This document shows positions 1-7,868 of a DNA stretch of 64,000 bases, piece after piece. Below the pieces are notes generated by a model. It made no database searches, had not been told where the DNA came from, and saw only the letters and a program-made list of their open reading frames with translations. Both the position numbers and the translations under genes were made by a program. The first letter of the stretch is position 1. Each line of letters begins with the position of its first letter. Origin of the DNA: Neoroseomonas alkaliterrae (lineage in GTDB: Bacteria > Pseudomonadota > Alphaproteobacteria > Acetobacterales > Acetobacteraceae); the NCBI RefSeq assembly GCF_014199195.1, contig NZ_JACIJE010000011.1, positions 1-64,000 of the forward strand, written 5' to 3'.

Positions 1-95
<95 letters not shown>

Positions 96-149
96 TCGCC
101 GCGTTTGCCTGCCCGCCGCCGCGGCGCTATGTCACGGCGGCGGGACGCA

Positions 150-226
150 AGGGGCGTAGCTCAATTGGCTAGAGCGCCGGTCTCCAAAACCGGAGGTTGG
201 GGGTTCGAGACCCTCCGCCCCTGCCA
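150..226 (+). tRNA. trnW: tRNA-Trp (anticodon CCA)
   Basis: A full cloverleaf can be drawn by eye. The acceptor stem AGGGGCG (150-156) pairs with CGCCCCT (216-222). A D-arm with GCTC/GAGC follows. The anticodon stem CCGGT/ACCGG encloses the loop CTCCAAA with anticodon CCA at 184-186, and the T-arm carries GGTTCGA. The discriminator base is G223 and the terminal CCA (224-226) is encoded. It lies between tuf and secE, its normal place in this operon. Confidence 0.97.
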
Positions 227-294
227 CCGCAGCACCATCTAGCGTACGCGTCCGGGTGGTGGCCCGCTTCCGGGTCGCCGCCCGCCGTCGTTCC

Positions 295-300
295 AGAGGA
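295..300 (+). promoter_or_regulatory. Ribosome binding site that sets the secE start
   Basis: AGAGGA lies 7 bases before the TTG at 308. No ATG or GTG in this frame sits at a position giving a normal-length SecE, so this site supports a TTG start. The open frame extends upstream into the tRNA gene, but that part cannot be SecE. Confidence 0.7.
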
Positions 301-307
301 CACCGAC

Positions 308-502
308 TTGGCCAAGTTCGATCCGGCACAGTTCGTCCGGGAAGTCCGCCAGGAAGTGAGCCGCGTGACCTGGCCCTCCCGCAAGGAGACCCTGGTCACG
401 ACCGGCCTCGTGCTGGCCATGTCCGCGCTGGCGGCGCTGTTCTTCCTGGTGGTGGACCAGCTGATCCAGCTGGTCATGCGCTGGGTTTTCGGAATCGGCT
501 GA
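308..502 (+). CDS. secE: Preprotein translocase subunit SecE
   Basis: SecE is the small clamp subunit of the SecYEG channel in the inner membrane. From the TTG start the product is 64 residues, the usual size for alphaproteobacterial SecE with a single membrane span. It has the conserved amphipathic stretch REVRQEVSRVTWPSRKE (about residues 9-25), then one hydrophobic segment (about residues 32-55). A longer reading would start inside the tRNA and adds a proline-rich stretch foreign to the family, so the TTG at 308, backed by a good Shine-Dalgarno sequence, was chosen. nusG follows after 15 bases, the standard pairing. Confidence 0.93.
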   Translation: MAKFDPAQFVREVRQEVSRVTWPSRKETLVTTGLVLAMSALAALFFLVVDQLIQLVMRWVFGIG

Positions 503-517
503 AGGGGGAACGGCACC

Positions 518-1054
518 GTGGCCGAGAAGAAGTGGTACGTCGTTCACGTCTATTCGGGCTTCGAGAAGAAGATCGCCGAGCAGATCAAGCAGCAGGCCGC
601 GCAGAAGGGCCTCGCGGACAAGTTCGACGAGGTGCTGGTCCCGACCGAGCAGGTGACCGAAGTCCGGCGCGGGCAGAAGGTGGACACCGACCGGAAGTTC
701 TTCCCCGGCTATGTGCTGGTGAAGATGGAAATGACCGACGAGGCCTGGCACCTCGTCAAGGACACGCCCAAGGTCACCGGCTTCCTCGGCAGCCGCAACA
801 AGCCCCAGCCCGTCCCGGCCAGCGAGGCCGAGCGCCTGCTGAAGCAGGTGCAGGAGGGCGTGGAGAAGCCGCGCAAGCCCGCCGTGGTGTTCGAGGTGGG
901 CGAGCAGGTGCGCGTCGCCGACGGACCCTTCACCTCCTTCAACGGCGTGGTCGAGGAAGTGGACGAGGAGAAGGGCCGCGTGAAGGTCTCGGTCTCGATC
1001 TTCGGCCGCTCGACGCCGGTGGATCTGGAATACGGGCAGGTCGAGAAGCTCTGA
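518..1054 (+). CDS. nusG: Transcription termination/antitermination factor NusG
   Basis: NusG binds RNA polymerase and links it to Rho or to the leading ribosome. The 178-residue product has the full family layout: an N-terminal NGN domain beginning KKWYVVHVYSGFEKK, containing FFPGYVLVKMEM (about residues 62-73), and a C-terminal KOW domain with GEQVRVADGPFTSFNG (about residues 127-142). The start is a GTG preceded by AAGGGGGA. It is translated just after secE. Normally rplK and the other ribosomal protein genes follow nusG; here a hairpin and a convergent gene come next, so this unit ends at nusG. Confidence 0.97.
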   Translation: MAEKKWYVVHVYSGFEKKIAEQIKQQAAQKGLADKFDEVLVPTEQVTEVRRGQKVDTDRKFFPGYVLVKMEMTDEAWHLVKDTPKVTGFLGSRNKPQPVPASEAERLLKQVQEGVEKPRKPAVVFEVGEQVRVADGPFTSFNGVVEEVDEEKGRVKVSVSIFGRSTPVDLEYGQVEKL

Positions 1055-1060
1055 CGCGCC

Positions 1061-1077
1061 GGGGGCCTGAAGCCCCC
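1061..1077. terminator. Hairpin between nusG and a convergent gene
   Basis: GGGGGC (1061-1066) and GCCCCC (1072-1077) enclose a 5-base loop, 6 bases after the nusG stop and 5 bases before the end of the convergent orphan gene. No T-run follows, so it may act with Rho or only weakly. Its position suits a shared terminator for both strands. Confidence 0.5.
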
Positions 1078-1082
1078 GCGCC

Positions 1083-1295
1083 TCAACGCGCGGCGAGCGC
1101 GCGGCGCCCCGCCTCGGTGGCGTGGACCAGGCCGTCCTGCACGCGCACGAGGCCAGCCTCCAGCGCATCCTCCCAGACCGTCAGCCGCGGGCAGTTCGTC
1201 CGCCAGGCCTCCATCACCTCGGCATGGGGCCGTGGCCGGGCGGCCACGAAGGCCACGAGGTCGAGCACGAGCGCGCGCGGCGCGTCGGTCGTCAC
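1083..1295 (-). CDS. Small protein of unknown function (70 aa)
   Basis: A GTG-started frame of 70 residues lies 46 bases beyond mrpG on the same strand and may be the last gene of the ptsN-mrp operon. The product is compact and soluble, with no membrane span or signal peptide. Its pattern (AEVMEAWRTNCPRLTVWEDALEAGLV, read in two parts) suggests alternating helices, and a winged-helix-like fold with a C-terminal beta hairpin (LVRVQDGLVHATEAGRRAL) is possible but unproven. I do not recognise the family. The frame respects the codon usage of its neighbours (G or C at third positions), which supports it being real. Confidence 0.6.
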   Translation of the reverse strand: MTTDAPRALVLDLVAFVAARPRPHAEVMEAWRTNCPRLTVWEDALEAGLVRVQDGLVHATEAGRRALAAR

Positions 1296-1341
1296 CGCGG
1301 CCTGCCTGCCCGCCGGGGCGCGAGGCGCGTGGGGGCGGCGC

Positions 1342-1701
1342 TCAAGGCTGCCTTCCCGTGCCCGCCGGCGGCACGTTCGGCTCGCCCTCGCGCCTGTCGC
1401 GGGTCAGCGCGGCGCGCGCCAGCACCATCAGCGTGACCGGCGTCGTGATCACGACGAAGGCGGTGATCAGCAGTTCGTGCAGCACCGGCCGCGACTGCAG
1501 CACCGAGAAATGCAGCATCGAGGCGAGCAGGATGAAGCCGATGCCGAGCGTGGTGGCGAGCGTCGGCGCGTGCACGCGCTCGTAGAAATCGCGCAGCCGC
1601 ACGAGGCCGATCGAGCCGATCAGGCCGAGCGCCGCGCCCGCGATCAGCAGCGCGGCGACCGGCAGCGCCGCCCAGAGCGGGAGATCCTCGGCGCCGCTCA
1701 T
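1342..1701 (-). CDS. mrpG: Mrp cation/proton antiporter subunit G
   Basis: MrpG (also MnhG/PhaG) is a small membrane subunit of the hetero-oligomeric Mrp Na+(or K+)/H+ antiporter. The 119-residue product has three hydrophobic segments and the family stretch GSIGLVRLRDFYERVHAPT (about residues 29-47). The C-terminal tail is hydrophilic. Its ATG overlaps the mrpF stop by four bases, so the two are translationally coupled. It is the last recognisable mrp gene of the operon. Confidence 0.93.
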   Translation of the reverse strand: MSGAEDLPLWAALPVAALLIAGAALGLIGSIGLVRLRDFYERVHAPTLATTLGIGFILLASMLHFSVLQSRPVLHELLITAFVVITTPVTLMVLARAALTRDRREGEPNVPPAGTGRQP

Positions 1702-1982
1702 TGCTCGATCACCTCGCCGCGCATGAGGAATTTCGCGAGTGCTGCGGTCGCCACGAAGCCGAGCAGCGCGATGATGAGGGCCGCCTCGAAGTAGTGCGTG
1801 CTGCCGCTGCGGATGCCGAAGACCAGCAGCAGCATGGCCGCGTTCACGTAGAGCGTGTCGAGGGCCAGCACGCGGTCCTGCGCCCGCGGCCCCCAGGCCA
1901 GCCGCAGGGCGGCGCAGCCCATCGCGGCGGCGAGCATCACCTGCGCCGCGAACACCGCCGCGCCGAGGATCGCCGCGCTCAT
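1698..1982 (-). CDS. mrpF: Mrp cation/proton antiporter subunit F
   Basis: MrpF is a three-span subunit of the Mrp antiporter. The product is 94 residues and contains the typical RLAWGPRAQDRVLALDTL stretch (about residues 27-44), whose Asp lies at the edge of span 2, followed by the third span ALIIALLGFVATAALAKF. The frame can be read upstream for 18 more residues. The ATG at 1982 was chosen because it overlaps the mrpE stop in the ATGA manner used throughout this operon and gives a normal family length. Confidence 0.92.
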   Translation of the reverse strand: MSAAILGAAVFAAQVMLAAAMGCAALRLAWGPRAQDRVLALDTLYVNAAMLLLVFGIRSGSTHYFEAALIIALLGFVATAALAKFLMRGEVIEQ

Positions 1983-2470
1983 TCGAAGATCTCCATCAGC
2001 CGCCGCTCCCACCGGTCCTTGATGATGCGGACCCATTCCTCCTCGTCGATCAGGTCGAGCACATGCAGCAGCATCGTGCCGTCCCGCGCATCGTAATCCA
2101 CCCAGACCGTGCCGGGTGTGGCCGTCAGGATGCAGGCGAGCGCGGCGAGGCCGTACTGGCTGCGCATCTCCAGCCGCACGCGCACGAAGCCCGAACGCCT
2201 TTCGCGCGCATCGCGGCGGGCGAGGATGATGCGCGCCACCGCGTTGTTGGAGCGGAACACCTCGACCAGCACGATGCCGAGCAGCCGCGATGCCGCCGCG
2301 ACGCGCCGCAGCCGCCCGGGCGGCACGCCGAGCACGGCGAGCAGCCAGGCCCCGCCGGCCGCGAAGAGGAGGCCGAGCAGGACCGCCCCCGGCCCGGCGC
2401 TGCCGATCAGCAGCAGCCAGGCGAGCAGCATCGCCGCCGCCGCGACGGGATAGGGCAGCAGCCGCGTCAC
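1979..2470 (-). CDS. mrpE: Mrp cation/proton antiporter subunit E
   Basis: MrpE is a membrane subunit needed for assembly of the Mrp complex. The 163-residue product has two N-terminal hydrophobic segments. The conserved middle region LVEVFRSNNAVARIIL (about residues 68-83) and the ending TPGTVWVDYDARDGTMLLHVLDL are typical of the family (TPGT followed by LHVLD). It starts at a GTG that overlaps the mrpD stop (GTGA). A much longer open frame upstream in this phase is only a shadow of mrpD. Confidence 0.93.
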   Translation of the reverse strand: MTRLLPYPVAAAAMLLAWLLLIGSAGPGAVLLGLLFAAGGAWLLAVLGVPPGRLRRVAAASRLLGIVLVEVFRSNNAVARIILARRDARERRSGFVRVRLEMRSQYGLAALACILTATPGTVWVDYDARDGTMLLHVLDLIDEEEWVRIIKDRWERRLMEIFE

Positions 2471-4047
2471 GGCGGCCCGCCCAGCACGCCGCGCAGATAG
2501 CCCTGCGGGGCGTGCAGCGCCTCGGCCGTGCGCTGCATGAACTCCATCGCCGGGCCGGCCGCGAGCGTCAGCGCCACCGTGAGCAGCAGCAGGCCCGCGA
2601 CCGGCGCGATCTCCACCACCGCGACGCGCGGCGCCGTGCCCTCGGGCGCCGCCCAGAACACCTCGATGCCGGTGCGGGTCATGGCGATGATGGTGGCAAG
2701 CCCCGAGAGCACCAGCGCGGCGAGCAGCACCCAGCTCGTCGCCGGCACGGGCCCGGGGCCGAGCAGCGGCGCGAGGATCGCGAACTTCGCGAGGAAGCCC
2801 GAGAGCGGCGGCAGCCCGGCGAGCAGCAGCGCGCAGGCGAGGAAGGCGAAGCCGAGCATCGCGAGGGTGCCGGGGATGGCGATGCCGACCTCGGCCTCCT
2901 CCGCGGGCGGCTCCTCCTCCGGCGTGCCGAAGGCCTCGCGCGTGACGGCGAGCACGTCCGCGCCGACATCGCGCCCCCGCTCGACCAGTTCGATCAGCAG
3001 GAACAGCGCGCCGATCGCGAGCACCGAGCTCGTCATGTAGAACAGCGCGCCGCCGGTCACCGCCGCCTCTCCCGCGCCGATCGCCGCGAGCAGCGTGCCG
3101 GAGGAGACCAGCACGCTCGCCCCCGCGAGCCGCGCGAGGTTCTGCGTCGCCAGCACGGCGACCGAGCCGAAGGCGAGTGTTGCGAGCCCGCCGATCGTCA
3201 GCACGGCGCCGGCGAAGCCCTGCGACAGGCCCGCGCCGTCGCCGAACAGCAGCAGCCACATCCGCAGCACGGCGTAGATGCCGACCTTGGACAGGATGGA
3301 CATGATCGCCGCGGCGGGCGTGCTCGCCGCGGCATAGGTGGCGGGCAGCCAGAAGCCGAGCGGCCAGATCGCGGCCTTGGTGAGGAAGGCGATGCCAAGG
3401 ATCGCGGCACCGGCCTCGACCAGCCCGCGGTCCTCCGCCTCCAGCATGCGGATGCGCGCCGCGAGGTCCGCCATGTTGAGCGTGCCGGCCACACCGTAGA
3501 GCACGCTGACGCCGACGAGGAAGAAGGCCGAGGCGACCAGGTTGATGACGATGTAGTGCAGCCCCGCGCGCACTCGCGCCGTGCCGGAGCCGTGCAGCGC
3601 GAGCCCGTAGGAGGCGGCGAGCATGACCTCGAAGAAGACGAAGAGGTTGAAGATGTCGCCGGCGAGGAAGGCGCCGTTCAGCCCCATGAGCTGGAACTGG
3701 AACAGCGGATGGAAATGCGCCCCCGCCCTCGCCCATCGCCCGAGCGAGAAGGAGAAGGCCGCGAGGCCGAGCAGCGCGGCGAGCATCAGCATCAGCGCCG
3801 CCAGCCGGTCGAGCACGAGCACGATCCCGAACAGCGCCGGCCAGTCGCCGAGCCGGTAGGCGCGCGCCACCGGCTCGTCCGAGAGGATGAGCAGCGCCGC
3901 GGCGAGCACGACCAGCCCGATGACGGAGGCGAAGCCGGTCGCGATCGTCAAGACACGGGAGCGCTCGCCGATCAGGATCGTCGCGATGCCCGCCAGCATC
4001 GGCACGAGGATGGGCGCGATGACGAGGTGGTCGAGCAAGGTGCTCAT
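2467..4047 (-). CDS. mrpD: Mrp cation/proton antiporter subunit D
   Basis: MrpD is one of the two large subunits related to the complex I proton pump subunits NuoL/M/N and is thought to carry a proton path. The product is 526 residues with about 14 hydrophobic segments. It shows the proton-transporter signatures, including SLGRWARAGAHFHPLFQFQLMGLNGAFLAGD (about residues 82-112, read in parts), the TKAAIWPLGFWLP lysine motif, and PPLSGFLAKFAIL near the C-terminus. The ATG at 4047 overlaps the mrpC stop, which fixes the start. Upstream in-frame sequence is a shadow of mrpC and mrpA. Confidence 0.95.
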   Translation of the reverse strand: MSTLLDHLVIAPILVPMLAGIATILIGERSRVLTIATGFASVIGLVVLAAALLILSDEPVARAYRLGDWPALFGIVLVLDRLAALMLMLAALLGLAAFSFSLGRWARAGAHFHPLFQFQLMGLNGAFLAGDIFNLFVFFEVMLAASYGLALHGSGTARVRAGLHYIVINLVASAFFLVGVSVLYGVAGTLNMADLAARIRMLEAEDRGLVEAGAAILGIAFLTKAAIWPLGFWLPATYAAASTPAAAIMSILSKVGIYAVLRMWLLLFGDGAGLSQGFAGAVLTIGGLATLAFGSVAVLATQNLARLAGASVLVSSGTLLAAIGAGEAAVTGGALFYMTSSVLAIGALFLLIELVERGRDVGADVLAVTREAFGTPEEEPPAEEAEVGIAIPGTLAMLGFAFLACALLLAGLPPLSGFLAKFAILAPLLGPGPVPATSWVLLAALVLSGLATIIAMTRTGIEVFWAAPEGTAPRVAVVEIAPVAGLLLLTVALTLAAGPAMEFMQRTAEALHAPQGYLRGVLGGPP

Positions 4048-4388
4048 CGCTCCGGCTCCCGCCCGTCCACATGGTCGCTGCGCGTCAGGCCGCGCGCGGC
4101 GAGCAGCACCACCAGCATCAGCGCCGTGGTGGCGAAGCCGATCACGATGGCGGTCAGCACCAGCGCCTGCGGCAGGGGGTCGGCGTAGCGGTCGATGGAC
4201 CCGACCTCGCCGGGAGAGAGGATCGCCGCCGCGCCGCTGCGCAGCACGCCGGTCGAGAAGATGAAGAGGTTGACCGCGTAGCCGAGCAGCGAGAGCCCGA
4301 TGATGACCTGGAAGGTGCGCGGCCGCATCAGCAGCCACACGCCCGAGCCCGCCAGTACGCCGATGCCGAGGGAGACGACGAGTTCCAT
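4044..4388 (-). CDS. mrpC: Mrp cation/proton antiporter subunit C
   Basis: MrpC is the NuoK-like three-span subunit of the Mrp complex. The 114-residue product has the expected ordering of three hydrophobic helices, with FQVIIGLSLLGYAVNLFIFS in the second (about residues 26-45) and DPLPQALVLTAIVIGFATTA at the start of the third, which is the most conserved signature of the family. Start and stop overlap its neighbours (TGATG with mrpAB, ATGA with mrpD). Confidence 0.95.
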   Translation of the reverse strand: MELVVSLGIGVLAGSGVWLLMRPRTFQVIIGLSLLGYAVNLFIFSTGVLRSGAAAILSPGEVGSIDRYADPLPQALVLTAIVIGFATTALMLVVLLAARGLTRSDHVDGREPER

Positions 4389-7264
4389 CACCCCTCCTCC
4401 GTTCGGCGGCGATGCGCGCGCACCGACTGGTGCGCAAGCGCGACCAGCATCAGCAGCGTCGCGCCGACCACGAGGGCGAAGACGCCGATGTCGAAGATCA
4501 GCGCGCTCGCGGTCGGCACCTTGCCGATCAGCGGCAGCTCGGCATAGGCGAAGTAGGTGGTCAGGAACGGCCTGCCGAAGAAGAGAGCGGCCAGCCCCGT
4601 GCCGGTGGCGAGCAGGAGCCCCGTGCCGATCCAGGCGACAGGGCGCAGGAAGCGCAGCCGGTCCTCCGTCCAGTCCGCGCCGCCGATGATGTAGAGCAGC
4701 AGCACGCCGATCGCGACGACCATCCCGGCCGCGAAGCCGCCGCCCGGCTGGTCGTGCCCGCGCAGCAGCAGGAAGGCGGCGACGATCACGATCAGCGGGA
4801 AGACGAGCCGCGCGAGCAGGAAGGGCACGACCATCCAGCCCGTCTGCGGGCCCGCCGCGCCGTCGGCGTCGCGCTGCTGCTCGGGCAGTTCGAGGCTGTC
4901 CGGCGCGGGGCGGAAGCGGCGCAGCAGCGCGAAGGTGGCAAGCGCGACGGCGGCGACGACGAAGATCTCGCCCAGCGTGTCGAAGCCGCGGAAATCCACC
5001 AGGATGACATTGACCACGTTGGTGCCGCCGCCCTCGGTGTAGGCGCGCGCGAGGAAATGCCGCGCGAGCAGGTCGGCCGGCGTGCGCGTCATCACCAGCC
5101 AGGCGAGCATCGCCATGCCGCCGCCCGCCGCGACGGCGATCAGGAGGTCGCGCAGGCGGCGCGTGCGCGTCAGCACCTCCGGGCCGCGCTCGCCCGGCAC
5201 CTCGACGCGCTTGGGCAGCCAGCGCAGGCCGAGCAGCAGCAGCACGGTGGTCACGATCTCGACCGTGAGCTGCGTGATCGCGAGGTCCGGCGCCGAGAAC
5301 CAGACGAAGGTGACCACCACCACGAGGCCCGCGCCGCCCGAGAGCATCACCGCGGCAAGCCGATGGAACTTCGCCCGCCATGCGGCACCCAGCGCGCAGC
5401 CGGCGCCGACCACCCACAGCAGCGCGAGCACCGGATCCACCGGCGCCGGCGCGAGGTTGCCCGGCCCCACGCCGCGCAGCAGCGCGGCGGCGAAGCCGGC
5501 CGCGATCGCCGCGCCGAACAGCAGGCGGACCTGCGGCTGCAGGCGCTGCGTGCCGAGGATGCGCTCGAGCCGCCGCGCGAGGCGCCAGGAGATCGCGACC
5601 ATCGCCTGCTCGAAGATGCGCCGCGCATCGAGGCGGCGGATCAGCGGCGGCCCGTCCATGCCCTCCCGCAGGCGCCGGTGCAGCGCGGCATAGATCGCCG
5701 CCCCCGCGGCGAGCGCGATGATGCTCATCACCAGCGGCAGGTTGATGCCATGCCAGACCGCGAGGCTGTAGGCCGGCGTCGCGGGGCCGAGCACCGCGCG
5801 CGCCGCGACGTCGAGATAGGGCCCGACCGTCGCGGCCGGCAGCATCCCCACCATGATGCAGGTCAGGACCAGGATCTCGACCGGGAAGCGCATCCAGGTC
5901 GGCGGTTCGTGCGGCGTGCGCGGCAGGCCCTGCGGGTCGGGCCCGAAGAAGGTGCCGTGGATGAAGCGCAGTGAATAGGCGACCGAGAAGGCGCTCGCCG
6001 TCATCGCCGCGAGCGGCAGCACGTTCAGCAGCGGATGGACCGGCACCTCGGCGGACAGCGCCTCGGCGAAGAACATCTCCTTCGAGATGAAGCCGTTGAG
6101 CAGCGGCACACCCGCCATCGCCGCGGCCGCCACCAGCGCGAGCCGCCCGGTGAAGGGCATCAGCCGGTTCAGCCCCGACAGGCGCCGGATGTCGCGCGTG
6201 CCGGTCTCGTGGTCGATGATGCCGGCCGCCATGAACAGCGAGCACTTGAAGGCCGCGTGGTTGACGACGTGGAAGATCGCCGCGACCAGCGCCAGCTCGC
6301 TCTTGAGCCCGAGCAGCAGGACGATGAGCCCGAGATGGCTGATGGTCGAATAGGCCAGCAGCCCCTTGAGGTCGTCCTGGAAGATCGCGATGTAGGCGCC
6401 GACAAGCATGGTCACGAGGCCCGCGAGCCCGACCGTCCACACCCAGGCATCGGTGCCGCCCATCACCGGCCAGACGCGCACGAGCAGGAACACGCCGAGC
6501 TTCACCAGCGTCGCGGAATGCAGATAGGCCGAGACGGGCGTCGGCGCTGCCATCGCCTGCGGCAGCCAGACATGGAAGGGGAACTGCGCGCTCTTCGTCA
6601 GCGCGCCGAGCAGCAGCAGGACCAGCGCCGGGGCGTAGAGCGCGTGCTCGCGCACCGCATCGCCCGCGGCGAGCAGCGCATCGAGGTCGTAGCTGCCGAC
6701 GATGTGCCCAAGCACCAGCACGCCCGCGAACAGCGCCAGCCCGCCCGCCGCGGTGATGGTCAGCGCCATGCGCGCGCCGTCGCGCGCCGCCTGGGTGTGA
6801 TGCCAGTAGCCGACCAGCAGGAAGGAGAAGAGGCTCGTCAGCTCCCAGAAGAAGGCGAGCTGGATCAGGTTGCCCGCGGTGACGACCCCGAGCATCGCCC
6901 CCATGAAGGCGAGCAGGAAGGCGAAGAAGCGCGGCACCGGGTCGCCCGGGTCCATGTAGTAGCGTGCATAGAGCACGACGAGCGCGCCGATGCCCGTGAC
7001 GAGCCCGGCGAAGAGCCAGGCGAAGCCGTCGAGCCGCAGCACGAGATTGAGCCCGAGCGAGGGCATCCAGGCGAACTCGGCGCGCAGCACCGTGCCCGCC
7101 GAGACGGCAGGGTAGGCCACCCAGACGAGCGCGAGCGCGCCGATCGCGACCGCCCCGGCCACCGCCGCGGCCGCGCCGCCGGCATGGCGCGGCAGCGCCG
7201 CGGCCACGACCGAGCCGGCGAAGGGCAGCAGCAGCAGCGCGAGGAGCAGCAGCGCGTCGGGCAT
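4388..7264 (-). CDS. mrpA: Fused Mrp antiporter subunits A and B
   Basis: A 958-residue membrane protein combining MrpA, the NuoL-like largest subunit, with MrpB. The MrpA part contains the proton-path signature KSAQFPFHVWLPQAM then APTPVSAYLHSATLVKLG (about residues 225-260). It runs on into the MrpA C-terminal helices with FVWFSAPDLAITQLTVEIV (about residues 660-680). The MrpB part starts near residue 800 and carries RGHDQPGGGFAAGMV. Fused MrpAB is known from alphaproteobacterial Mrp/Pha systems, where separate B genes are absent, and none is seen here. The gene follows ptsN after 8 bases and leads the structural mrp genes. Confidence 0.95.
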   Translation of the reverse strand: MPDALLLLALLLLPFAGSVVAAALPRHAGGAAAAVAGAVAIGALALVWVAYPAVSAGTVLRAEFAWMPSLGLNLVLRLDGFAWLFAGLVTGIGALVVLYARYYMDPGDPVPRFFAFLLAFMGAMLGVVTAGNLIQLAFFWELTSLFSFLLVGYWHHTQAARDGARMALTITAAGGLALFAGVLVLGHIVGSYDLDALLAAGDAVREHALYAPALVLLLLGALTKSAQFPFHVWLPQAMAAPTPVSAYLHSATLVKLGVFLLVRVWPVMGGTDAWVWTVGLAGLVTMLVGAYIAIFQDDLKGLLAYSTISHLGLIVLLLGLKSELALVAAIFHVVNHAAFKCSLFMAAGIIDHETGTRDIRRLSGLNRLMPFTGRLALVAAAAMAGVPLLNGFISKEMFFAEALSAEVPVHPLLNVLPLAAMTASAFSVAYSLRFIHGTFFGPDPQGLPRTPHEPPTWMRFPVEILVLTCIMVGMLPAATVGPYLDVAARAVLGPATPAYSLAVWHGINLPLVMSIIALAAGAAIYAALHRRLREGMDGPPLIRRLDARRIFEQAMVAISWRLARRLERILGTQRLQPQVRLLFGAAIAAGFAAALLRGVGPGNLAPAPVDPVLALLWVVGAGCALGAAWRAKFHRLAAVMLSGGAGLVVVVTFVWFSAPDLAITQLTVEIVTTVLLLLGLRWLPKRVEVPGERGPEVLTRTRRLRDLLIAVAAGGGMAMLAWLVMTRTPADLLARHFLARAYTEGGGTNVVNVILVDFRGFDTLGEIFVVAAVALATFALLRRFRPAPDSLELPEQQRDADGAAGPQTGWMVVPFLLARLVFPLIVIVAAFLLLRGHDQPGGGFAAGMVVAIGVLLLYIIGGADWTEDRLRFLRPVAWIGTGLLLATGTGLAALFFGRPFLTTYFAYAELPLIGKVPTASALIFDIGVFALVVGATLLMLVALAHQSVRAHRRRTEEG

Positions 7265-7272
7265 CGCGCCCC

Positions 7273-7728
7273 TCAGCCGGCCGCGCGCGGGTCGAGCAGC
7301 GCGGCGACGTCCTCGGCCGTGGCGGCCGCGCGCAGCCGGCGGAGCGATGCCGGGTCGCGCAGCGCCCGGCAGGTTTCCGACAGCGCGGGCAGGAAGCCCT
7401 CGGGCGAGGCCTGCGGCCAGAGCACGAGGATGACGAGGTCCACCGGCTCGTCGTCGCGCGCCTCGTAGTCCACGGGGCGGGCAAGGCGCGCGAGCAGCAT
7501 CACCGGCGGCGTGTCGCCCGGAAGCTGCGCGTGCGGCAGCGCGACGCCGCGGCCGAGGCCGGTGGAGCCGAGCCTCTCGCGCGCGTTCAGCGCCTCAAGG
7601 ATCTCCTCCTCGGGCCGCCCGGTGCGGCGCGCCGCCTCGGCGGCCAGCGCGCCGATCAGCGCGCGCTTGCTGCCGACGTCGAGGCCGAGGATGACGTCCC
7701 CGGCGGTGATGCGGTCCGTGGTCACCAT
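7273..7728 (-). CDS. ptsN: Nitrogen phosphotransferase EIIA-Ntr (PtsN)
   Basis: PtsN is the phosphate-accepting EIIA of the nitrogen PTS, a regulatory relay. In enterobacteria its phosphorylation state controls K+ transport (TrkA, KdpD), which is established for those organisms only. The 151-residue product is full length and has the active-site signature LGRGVALPHAQ (about residues 58-68), where the His is the phosphorylation site. It is the first gene of the mrp operon, 8 bases upstream of mrpAB. This suggests, by inference only, that PTS-Ntr status is tied to cation/proton exchange. No npr or ptsP gene is in the window. Confidence 0.92.
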   Translation of the reverse strand: MVTTDRITAGDVILGLDVGSKRALIGALAAEAARRTGRPEEEILEALNARERLGSTGLGRGVALPHAQLPGDTPPVMLLARLARPVDYEARDDEPVDLVILVLWPQASPEGFLPALSETCRALRDPASLRRLRAAATAEDVAALLDPRAAG

Positions 7729-7868
7729 GCGTCGCTCCCCGGCGGTGCGGCGGGCCGTGCGGCCATGAGCGGGCTGCGCCCGCGCACGCGCCCTCGCCTC
7801 AGCGGCTAGCGGAATCGTCCCGCGCTGGCAATCGCGACGGATCCGCGCCGTAATGCGCGCAGCCGACC

